Assembly: GCA_009602725.1 (NCBI GenBank)
Contig: WELB01000012.1
Coordinates: forward strand, 1,135,989-1,167,902
Length of the DNA stretch: 31,914 nucleotides
DNA from: Spirogloea muscicola
Lineage: Eukaryota; Streptophyta; Zygnematophyceae; Spirogloeales; Spirogloeaceae
Reading direction: 5' to 3'
The translations under genes were made by a program, and so were the position numbers. Below the pieces are notes generated by a model. It was not told the origin of the DNA and did not search any database. It was given only the letters and a program-made list of their open reading frames with translations. Of this stretch, positions 10,021 to 19,094 are shown one piece after another; the stretch's first letter is position 1; each line of letters opens with the position of its first letter.

Positions 10021-12579
10021 TCAGCTTGGATCCTGCTTAACAATGTGTGCTGCATTAGGTCGCAAAAGTCTGACTAAATTTGAGCAGCTCTGTGGGACCA
10101 GACGACCTGACAAAGCTTGCAATTGCAGGTCGCTTCTGGTCGCCTCAGCTTGTGGAGTTACCGTAGCAGCAGGGCCTGCGCCGGGTGCGCCAAGCGTTGC
10201 TGCATCATAGACGGCAATGTCCATCTCCGAGGCCAGAAACCTTCTCAGTTCCTCCTCGAAGCGCTCCGCGTGCTCGAAGACGAATGACTGCTTTCAAAAC
10301 GGCCATGCTCCAAGGGGCGATCTCTCTCCATCCTAGGCCAGCTTGTGGAGCAACTATCCAGGTCTTCTTGCCCGGCCTGCAGGACCTCAGAGGCTGACCT
10401 GAGTTCCTGACTCACTAGCCCCTTCTTGAAGTATGTGGTCAAGTACAAGTCTCAGCAGCAGCAGGTGTTTGCAGCCAGTTTGCCAGAAGATATCTTCTTA
10501 TTCTTGACTCATGCATCACACTTTAGAACCAGACCTGGGTAGCAGTGTCTCAATGACACCGATGACGTGCAGTGCGACAACGTCCACGTCCTCCACCTGC
10601 ATGAATCGGCGGCACACTGAGGCTTAGCCACAGTCGGGCACTTTTGCCCATTTCAGAAAGGCTCGTAATGCCAAAAATTCCTTTGCCACACTTCATAGAT
10701 TCGAAGCACAGCTCTTGCCTTTCCGACCCCAGAAGTATGCCGTCCTATATATACAAGCCATGCAGACTTGACTCTTCCAGGCCCTGAGATCTCTGACCAG
10801 CATGAGGGCTTGGAGCTCCCGGCGGATCCAGCAGCGGAGCCACCGCTTTTGTTCCCCTGGGGAGGTGCGCCGGATCCGGGGTCTTGGAGGGGGGGCGAGC
10901 TCTTCACGGCCCTGGTCCCCAGGGAGGTCGGGCTTGCCGCCCGGCGCTGTTGACACCTGGCCATCTGAGTTGTCGGCAACCAGCAAGCTTTACATTTGTT
11001 AAGATGGCGTCTCTTTCCAATTGCTTGAGAGCCAGCTGACGTCCAGTACAAGGAAAGATTGGTGCACTGCTGTTGTCACAACCCCTCAACAACTAGATGG
11101 CAAAGTAGGGCCAGTCTTGATGACATTGTGCTAGAGGATGGGGAATGGTCTGCGGAGCTTAACATATAGATTTAATTGAACTCGAGTGTAATTGCTCTTG
11201 CAGCTTACAAAGGCTCACCTGCCAGGGCTGATCCAGGTTGTAAATAGAGAGCACGGCGCTGGCGCTGGATGTCGGACAGCGCAAAAGCATCAGGGCTGTG
11301 CAGGCATACCAGGTCGAGCCGTAGTAAGCCAGTACAGTCAGTAGGATGCCAAGCGGCTTGCCTACTGAGGCATGCCGCCAGCGTAGCGGCAACCTCCAGC
11401 AGCCTGCCTTCTGGGAGCCTCGACTGTTGTGGGTAATGGTCACACTAAAGAAAATAACTGTGGTCTGTTCTGGGATGAGCAGGGAGGAGTGTGTAGCATG
11501 AATGGTAATGCTTTGCATGTCATAGTTGCTGGAGCACCAAGACGACAGTGTGGCGGTCTTCAATGGCCGGTGGGAGAGATAGGGGACCTGCCAGGGGCCT
11601 GGCACACGCGCGTGCGCTCGAAGTCGTGGCCGGAGAAGTTGTGGATGACGGACGTGTAGTGTGTCTGCATCGGCAATTACAACAATTGGAGGTAGTTAAT
11701 GGGTGGCTTGACCTCACAAGTCACGACACTGAAGCCTGTTAGCACACTGCCCTTGCCTATGCGGCGGAGCCAGCTCCCCAACCACGCCCGCACGACGAGA
11801 CAGTAATGACAGGAGCTCCCCAAAACCCTTTTGCAAGCGGCAAATTAGCATTGATGGGCAGAGGTGACTCTTTGGGCAGCGTGAGCTGGGGGCATGGGAA
11901 GCGCAGCTCTGCGCCACAACTTTGGTGCCATGGGCAATGTCGAGGCAGTGGAGAGCAATTAGCAATACCGACACCCACAGCGAACTGACGCTGACGTTGA
12001 CGACAGCTGGCGACTGAGCCCCCATATGCTAGACAGCGCTGATGGGTTAAGGATTTGGGATTAGGAGGATTAGGGTTCAGGGTTTAGGGCACTTGGACAA
12101 GTCGAGACTAGAGACTCTGACTCGAGCTTCAGCACGTGGGTGAGCCGTGCGCACCAAGGGGCAGCAGGCGTTGGGCGCCCACCTTGCAGAGCGGGCAGAC
12201 GGGGCCGCGCCAGCCGCCGTCGGCGTCGCCCTTGGCGGGGGCCGCCGGCGTCGAGGCCGCCGACCAGAGCTGGATGCAGGCCAGGCAGAAGCGGTCTGCA
12301 GGTGCCAGGCCACCGCGGCGTCGGAGCAAGCCCGTCGGGGTCTGGGGGCGGCACCGGCAGCATCGGCGGTGGCGGCGACGGCGGCGGCCGCGACGAGGGC
12401 GGCGGCGGCGGCGGCGGCGTAACGGCGGCAACACTGTCGGCCTTACGGAAGCAGTGGTCCAGGTAGGCCTCGTCGGAGACGGGCTCCAGGCAGATGGGGC
12501 AGAGGCCGCCGCTGGCGCCGCCAGCGGCAGAGGAGCGCTGCGCGCTGGCGGCGGCGGCGTCGGAGGGCGCCGGCGGCAT
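10021..12579 (-). CDS. C3HC4 RING-finger protein, putative E3 ubiquitin ligase
   Basis: Exons on the minus strand: 12579-12447, 12295-12183, 11664-11588, 11295-11219, 10964-10798, 10596-10535, 10450-10399 and 10287-10021. They total 948 nt, 315 residues. The RING forms only after splicing: CPICLEPV (C27, C30), LDHC-F-H (C43, H45), RFCLACIQLW (C48, C51) and CPLCK (C78, C81). Downstream are THYTSVIHNF, RRALYLQPG, KRWLRCWIRRELQALML joined to VEDVDVVALHVIGVI, and ERFEEELRRFLASEMDIAVYD. As I recall it, this series matches a family of plant RING proteins of unknown role, and I infer ubiquitin-ligase activity from the RING alone. The first ATG in frame (12579) was chosen; upstream frame is open but has no ATG. 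The end of exon 3 is the weakest point, and a segment present in land-plant relatives seems short or missing there. It shares a divergent promoter with TAF5. Confidence 0.8.
12044..12089 (+). repeat. Degenerate telomere-like tract in RING gene intron 2
   Basis: Imperfect GGGTTAAGG, GGATTAGGG and GGGTTTAGGG units sit inside the second intron of the RING gene (intron 12182-11665). They resemble plant-type TTTAGGG but are too degenerate to be an active telomere. Confidence 0.75.
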
Positions 12580-12651
12580 GGCGGAGGCGGAGCCGGGCCC
12601 GGAGGTGAGAGAGCCCGGCCCTCGCCCTGCCACGTGGCCGCACCTCCGGGA

Positions 12652-12686
<35 letters not shown>

Positions 12687-12762
12687 CCAGCAGATTAGGG
12701 CTTTCCTGGCGTAAGTCCGCCCNGCGGCGGCGGCGGCGGCGGCCGCGGCGGCGGAGGCGGCC
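12580..12762. promoter_or_regulatory. Shared divergent promoter of the RING gene and TAF5
   Basis: Only 183 bp separate the two ATGs, and the interval is mostly (GGC)n runs at 12652-12687 and 12724-12757, with an N at 12723. No TATA box is seen. Because the N may stand for lost sequence, the true distance could be larger. Confidence 0.6.
12723..12723. other. Single N in the divergent promoter
   Basis: The N lies between two (GGC)n runs 40 bp before the TAF5 ATG. Its setting is the same as the Ns at 2671 and 19205, so it may be a collapsed gap. No coding loss is evident here. Confidence 0.6.
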
Positions 12763-12941
12763 ATGGACGAGGAGCAGATGGAGCGCGCGGTGCTGGCGTA
12801 CCTGAAGAAGAAGGGGTACCGCAACGCGGAGCTGGCCTTCAAGGACGAGGCGCGCGTCGCGCCGCTCGAGGAGCTTGCCGCCGCTGCCGGCGGCGGCGAC
12901 GTCTCCATCACCAACTCCATCCTCTTCTACAACAGGTCCAT

Positions 12942-12973
<32 letters not shown>

Positions 12974-15900
12974 CGACGGGGCCCTCACGGCCGGCTCTCC
13001 GCGGCAGGTCTGACAGCAACCCCCAGCGCTACCGCGAGGGCTACGCCAAGCTGCGCGCCTGGGTGCACGCCTCGCTCGACCTCTACAAGGTGCGCCGCCG
13101 CCGCCGCCACCGCTGCCGCCGCCGCCGCCGCCGCCGCCGTTGCAGCAAGAGCCCCCCCTCGCAGAGCCTGCAGCTGCGGGCCCGCCGACTGCCGCCCAAG
13201 AGCTCGTCACGCAGACTGAGCTGCTCCACATCCTCTACCCCGTCTTCGTGCACGCCTTCCTGGAGCTCGTGTCCAAGGGCTTCCCATTACAAGGTACGAC
13301 GGCGCAACGGCGAGCCTGCCGCCTGCCGACGCACGTCGTCCTTTCGGTCATCAGCTCGTTGCTCAGCAGGCAGCGCTGCCCCGACCTGGTCTCCGTCTCG
13401 TGGCTCACCATCTCGTCGCGCGAGGGCCGCGCTACAGCCAGGGAGTTCTTTGGCGAATTCAAGGTGGACCACGAGCGCGTCCACCAGCGGGACCTGCAGA
13501 AGCTGGAGGGCGTCACGGACGCCCGCCACTTGCAGGTGACCACTGCGCCGCTGCTCACCTTATGGCACTATCCAGCTGCCATCAAGTCGAGTCACTCTTG
13601 TTTACTTACTCTTGCAAGCGATCGGTTTTCGTGATGAGCTTCAGCTTTGTGCTTGCGGCTTCCTGAGATGCAGGAGAATGGCCTCGTTCGCACGTTCCGG
13701 GACAATAAGTTCAATGTCAAGCTCTGCCAGGTTAGCCAGTGCCTGCATTGCCTAAGTAGCGTATTTTGCGGACGAGAGACATACTACAGCTGAAGTATTT
13801 AAGTTTCTCTTCATCGACTGATTAGGGCTCTTGTAGGGTATGCAATCTTCTGGTTGCAGGCGGTCACTGCCGCAAGGACAGCTTACAGTCGAGCCAGGGC
13901 CTGACGCAGTGCCTCCCATGTGTGGCCAGTACTCGTTCAATCTCCTGTTGCAACTCCTGCAAGGCGCGGAGCTCATGCTCATACTGTCCATCGTCAACGA
14001 GCATGTCAACCTCCAAGGTACCTCGCTGCACACCAGCCTCTTATATTCTGGATGTATATGATTACTGGGCTATGCTTGGACGGGAGGTCACTTTCTTTCC
14101 GAGACTTGCCAATGCCAAAGTTGCTCTCTTTTCTATGTTATTAGCAGCTGGATGCACACACTTCTTGCAAGAGCATTGAATGTAACTCCGAGATGTGAAT
14201 GCTGCTTTGACAGTCCTTCCTGGCCAACCGTCGGCCGCCGTGGAGGAGGAGGATTCAGTGACATTCACGGGGAAGGAGTCGGAGCAGATCGAGTTGCTGA
14301 ATCAGAAAGAGATCCAGTGGGGGGTGTGGTCTGAAGCCCGGCCGTAGAATCACCAACAAATCGCCGAACGACCGCTGCATGTCATACCCACAGCCAGATT
14401 AGTGAGCCTTCACAAGATTCTTGTCAATGGCTCACAGCTTCATACCAAACCCTGTGTTAGTAATCAGTGCCCATGAGATGCTTTGCACCTTGTACTGTGA
14501 AGGCCTTGGACGGCTCGATTGAGCACAATTTCGAGAAGGAGGTGGCCGCTCAGAGCCAGGGAGCGGACGGCATGGATATTGACACCGAGGACAGCAAGGT
14601 CTGCAGTCAGCTGCTGGTCAAGCTCGAGTCACGGACTACTGGGGGCGAGATGTGGCTGGCAGCTAGTGGCAACAACTATGGCTGTGTTTCCTCTTCTTCA
14701 GCTTACATGGTTGTGGCACTTGGACCCTGAGGTGTATATTCCTCGACAAGAAGCATTATCGGTATAGGTGATCATCTCATATGCTGTATTGATGAATATT
14801 GTATAACAGAAGAGGAGTGCAGACGGACTTAAGCTCGGCCCCAAGAAGGCCAAGCGGGACAAAGACCTGGCGGCCAGTGGCAAGCCATCCAAGGCCGATG
14901 GTGGCCCTGGCGGGCCATCCACGCCCCGAGTGCGGCCCAACCTTCCGATGCCCAAGCTGTGAGGTTCCCGTCCTAGCTTCTCACAACATGCGACATCCTC
15001 TGAAGCGCCTTGTGACTGACCTGCACTTATGCTTTGGTTGATGTGGAACTTTTGCAATGAAGCCTGCGGCTGATGCAAGGGTCAAGGGACCCAGTCGTTA
15101 CGCATAGGTTTGGCCTTGAAGCCGGGTGCGTGGCTGTGCTGCAGGAAGGAGGAAGTGGAGAAGGCTGTTCTTGACGATCTTCGCCGCCGTATCAGGCTGA
15201 GCGCCGCAGGGCTGCCGTCTGTTTGCTTCTACACATTTGTCAACACGAATCACGGGTACAATGACCATCTTGTCGCAGCGCTTTCAGCACTTCAAGCTTG
15301 TCAGGAGCCATTTTGAGCCAGTGACTTTCTGACAGAGAGGAAGGTCATTTGACGTTGGGATTTGCCTTATCACTGTACAGGCTCAATTGTGTGGGCTTGA
15401 CACAGGATGGTGCTCTTGTGGCTGGTGGATTTGCAGACGCTTCCATCAAGGTACATATTGTAGGAAGGTTGAGCCTGTTAACACTGACTTCAGAGCATAG
15501 TCATATTGTACGATTTTTCCACTGTGTGTTGAAGTACTTGCATGCATCAACCTGGGACCTTGACAATATTGCAAAGTATTTAGCCTGTATGTGTGAATAT
15601 TTGCAAGATGTTGGGTCCAGGATGTATTGGACTTTGTAGCCAGCTTGTGAATGGGCTGCATCATTATCTTAAACAGGTCTGGAGTATGGCAAGGAGTGGG
15701 GGGGCGAGCGGCAAGCTGTTGGCTTCCCCTGGTGCGCCTTCTATTTGCCATACTCCGCCCCAGAGAAGATGGCCGTCAGCTTGCATGAGAAGAGGTCGTT
15801 TAGTATGTATGAAGCAGGCATGCAGGTCGCCGTTCAATACCTACAATTTTGTTTGATAGCGTGAATGGAATATGCTTGTGCAGATGACAAGAGCAGGAAA

Positions 15901-17944
15901 CCCACTGCCGCCCCGCCTGCTCCTGCTGCTGCGGGCGAGGCTATCCAGAAGGGCAGCAAGGCGAGAGGATACACCCTGCTTCAGGGCCACTCCGGACCTG
16001 TCTATGCGACCTGCTTCAGTCTAGATTCCAGCTATCTCCTATCCTCCTCGGCGGATTGCACAGGTGACCTGTAGACGCTCACCTATGCCATCTCTCAGTC
16101 CGATCATGGATGGCGGCAATCTTAGAGCTATAGTTGAGAAAGCAAGCAAGATAGGAAAGTATATCAAGTCTATGCAATGTCCTTGGCCTCAGAGCTGCTC
16201 TTTCCACTGTAAACTATGTATATTGGGTCCGTGGATACTGGTCCGGCTTGATTCGGCAGCTCCGGTGCATTTGCAGTCCTTGTTCAGGCGCTACTTCTCA
16301 GTGCCACATCCTTCTGACTTGCTACTCAGCAGTGCGGTTATGGAGCATGGAGTTGAATACGAACCTGGCATCCTACAAGGGCCACAACTATCCTGTCTGG
16401 GATGTACAGGTGGGCGTTTCTTTGCCAGGAGTTCTTAGATGCCTATTTCCCACCGAGTGAGGGCATAATGCAGGACCCCTGGCACTCACCACTCTGTGTT
16501 ATGCTGCAACAGTTCAGCCCTGTTGGCTTGTACTTTGCGTCTGCCTCCCACGACCGCACGGCCCGCCTTTGGTCCATGGAGAGGAGTCAGCCACTGCGCA
16601 TCATGGCCGGGCATCTGTCTGATGTGGATGTGAGGCTCAGGCTGAATCATTGGTCTCTTATTGTCTCAATGTCTCACAACTTGGTGGAGATATGTGTGAC
16701 AACCAGTTGTAAACGAAGTGTGCTGCTTTCTCTTCCATCTACACTTTGTAGCCATGCATCAACATTCCGATGAGGACATTCGATCAATGGGCTGTTCACG
16801 CTACAGTCAAAGACTGCGCTTGAAGAGAAGTAATGTTGGAGTAGGTGTGTCCTCTGGAAGTGTGTCAGGTGGCACGTGAACTGCAACTACATCGCCACAG
16901 GCTCAAGCGACAAGACGGTGCGCTTGTGGGATGTCCAGTCCGGGGAGTGCATGCGCATCTTTGCCGGGCACAGAGGCTCTGTGCTGTCCTTGGCAATGTC
17001 CCCAGATGGCAGGTAAGTTGACCGTATTGTTGATCAGAGTAAGAGCCACCAGATCTAGGATAGTCCATGTAGGTGCATAGAGTTTGCACAGGCTGTCCTT
17101 CAGCAGTGGTGAGAGCTGTTCGAGCTGCCGCCGCAGGTTCATGGCATCCGGCGATGAGGATGGCGCAATCATGATGTGGGACTTGGGTTCTGGCCGGCGT
17201 GTCACGCCGCTCCTCGGCCATACTGCCTGCGTCTGGAGCCTCGCTTTCAGGTACAACAGCGCTTCACTGCTCAGCAGCATGGAAGAATAACTACGCCCGC
17301 AGGTCTGCCGAGTGAGTGGTCTTGCACACTGTGTGCCGTGTTCACTTTGATTTGGAACTTCTTGCAGCGGGGAGGGGTCGCTTCTTGCTTCTGGAGCTGC
17401 AGATAACACTGTGCGGCTATGGGACGTCAGTGGCAGCACAAAAGCCCCACGTTTGACCGAAAAGTATGACATCATGAACCAGACTCTTAGCTGGCAGACA
17501 ATGTTCTGAGTATATGGCACAGGCACGCGCTTCAGTGAAACTGGATCTAGTTGACCCGCAATCTGCTGCAATTGTCTTGTTGCCTTCCCTCTTGGCACTG
17601 ATTGACAACGCATGTCAACATGGTGCAGGGGGAGTGCTACAGCTAACAGGAGGTTGCGACTGGTGAAGACTTTGCCGACCAAGTCTACACCGGTGTACGC
17701 GCTGCAGGTGTGCAAAAATTGCTGCAGTAGTCTGGAAGCAGCCCCTAAGCTGTTGAACTGAGAGCACATACCAGAATAAGAGTGGCTGAAGTTGGTGTCT
17801 GAGCTAGCTGGACGGACCTGCGCAGACAAATGCTTGGAATGGCTATCTGACCACTCAACTCTGCTGCAGTTCACGAGGCGCAACCTGCTGTTGGCATCTG
17901 GAGCTTTCACACCTCCGAAGCCCTCTCCACAGCTCGTTACTTGA
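12763..17944 (+). CDS. TAF5: Transcription initiation factor TFIID subunit 5 (TAF5)
   Basis: TAF5 is a core scaffold subunit of TFIID in the nucleus. Exons: 12763-12935, 13008-13089, 13146-13293, 13438-13535, 13674-13730, 13930-14017, 14214-14323, 14503-14598, 14810-14958, 15145-15255, 15381-15450, 15677-15731, 15884-16063, 16333-16409, 16513-16629, 16861-17012, 17137-17250, 17368-17463, 17650-17707 and 17870-17944. They total 2106 nt, 701 residues. A LisH motif (res 1-35, [20 protein letters not shown]) is followed by the TAF5 NTD2 domain (about 60-230), with [27 protein letters not shown] and [11 protein letters not shown] charged linker (about 250-335) includes KKAKRDKD. The WD40 propeller runs from about 370 to the end, with repeats closing in VRLWSME, ARLWSME, VRLWDVQ, MMWDLGS and VRLWDVS. 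The tail [12 protein letters not shown] is typical of TAF5. The 72-nt segment 12936-13007 is either a small intron or in-frame coding. Confidence 0.95.
12936..13007 (+). other. In-frame 72-nt proline-codon segment, intron or coding
   Basis: The segment begins with GT, ends with AG, and is 24 codons long without a stop. If kept, it adds a run of ten prolines between the LisH part and NTD2. If removed, the join gives [12 protein letters not shown]. Its length divisible by three means either choice leaves TAF5 intact. Confidence 0.7.
13092..13140 (+). repeat. (CCG)n run in TAF5 intron 2
   Basis: Nearly pure CCG/CGC triplets fill most of this small intron (13090-13145) and form its GC-rich equivalent of a polypyrimidine tract before ttgcag. 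Confidence 0.85.
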
Positions 17945-18956
17945 ACAAATCGCAGTAAAGGCATGTATAGATTTTCCGCAAGCAATGACTCTGTGCACCA
18001 GGTGCCATACTTCTATTGTGTCCTCATGGTGATGGCGCTTTTAGCTTGCCGCCAGACGTGTGGTATGAGAACTGGTCAGTCTCTCGCAGGCTGTGCCAGA
18101 GCCACCTGAGGAGGGTTTCCTGCATCACAGGAAGGGGACTGAGCTCTCAGCTGGGTGCAGCAGCCCCAGCAGCATATCAACGTGGGGCGTGGTCGTACGC
18201 TCGCTCTCAGACTCTGAGCTCCGAGAGGCTCGTGTGACACAAGATGGTCTGGCCACCGTGGCGCACGCCTGGAACTGATACGCTTGGGCTTGTCCTGCTG
18301 GACTCCCTTCATAGTGGACCCCCACCTTGACCATGGCAAATTCTTGGCCTGGCCCTCCACAGCGCCGCCTCCTCTTGCACAGCTCCTCCTTCTTCGTTGC
18401 TCATACCTTGGTCACTTCCTCTGGGCTGGCCTCTCACGCTTTCCTTCTCACAGCCTTAGCCTTCCTTAGAAAGAGCCGTCTCCTTTGAGCGCAGGCCCTC
18501 GCTGCCTTTAGGAAGCTGCTTCTTCTACTGTTTCTGCTAGCATAGATAGGCCTTTGTTTTACATAAGCCACTTCTTGCACTGGCTTCTGCCTGAACATTA
18601 TCTGGCCTCACTTTCACATTACGCGCACCGTGTGCCTTCTCTGTCTTCCTGCTGCCAGCAGCTGGACTCCGGATGCAGCAAAGAAGCCAGAGTCCCACCT
18701 CAACCTGCGCCCGCCGCAGCGCAGCCCGGCGCGCCGCCTGGCTCTGGCATTCATTCACTTATCTGGGCTGGCCAGTCACAGCCTTCGCCTGGCGCCGCCA
18801 TAACGGCCAAGCGAGCTCCGCCGCGGGGTAGGGGCTCCAGGCCGGCCCGGTTCACACCCGTCGGCCCCTTTTCCACGTCGGACAACGCTCGGCCTGCCGG
18901 GCACCCGGGGAGCTACCGTCGCTGAGCCCCCCAGCCGCCGCTAGCCCGTGGAACGC

Positions 18957-19031
18957 GCCCCCGCCGCCGCCGCCGCCGTTGTTGCCGCCGCCGCCGCTAT
19001 TTCCGCCGCCGCCGCCGCCGCCGCCTCCGCC
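18957..19031. repeat. (GCC)n trinucleotide run
   Basis: Interrupted GCC/CCG triplets run just upstream of the telomere-like tract and the dehydrogenase ATG. Confidence 0.9.
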
Positions 19032-19040
19032 TTGGTTCAA

Positions 19041-19077
19041 GGGTTTAGGTTTGAGGGTTTGGTTTAAGAGTTTTGGG
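19041..19077 (+). repeat. Telomere-like tract before the dehydrogenase start codon
   Basis: GGGTTTAGGTTTGAGGGTTTGG and related units end about 18 bp before the ATG, so the tract probably lies in the 5' UTR or core promoter. Plant promoters carry single telo-boxes (AAACCCTA); a longer degenerate array is different, and any role is unknown. Confidence 0.75.
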
Positions 19078-19094
19078 CTGCCGCCGCCGCCGCA

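Larger units (their letters stand above)
17945..19094. other. Intergenic region and GC-rich promoter of the dehydrogenase gene
   Basis: This holds the TAF5 3' flank, then a pyrimidine-rich stretch (about 18290-18500) with no recognised gene. A GC-rich part follows from about 18690. It ends with (GCC)n at 18957-19031 and a telomere-like tract just before the dehydrogenase ATG. No start or TATA motif stands out. Confidence 0.6.

Noticed and set aside
12633-12633. Upstream start for the RING gene at 12633
   Set aside because: The codon there is GTG, and no ATG occurs further upstream in frame. The first in-frame ATG is at 12579.
12129-12920. Minus-strand open frame of 263 codons rich in Ala and Pro
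   Set aside because: It mixes a GC-rich promoter with parts of the RING gene read in the wrong frame. Only the spliced model restores all eight zinc ligands.
16903-17985. Minus-strand open frame of 360 codons
   Set aside because: It runs antisense across several TAF5 WD40 exons and introns and shows no domain, while the plus-strand exons are clear and in phase.
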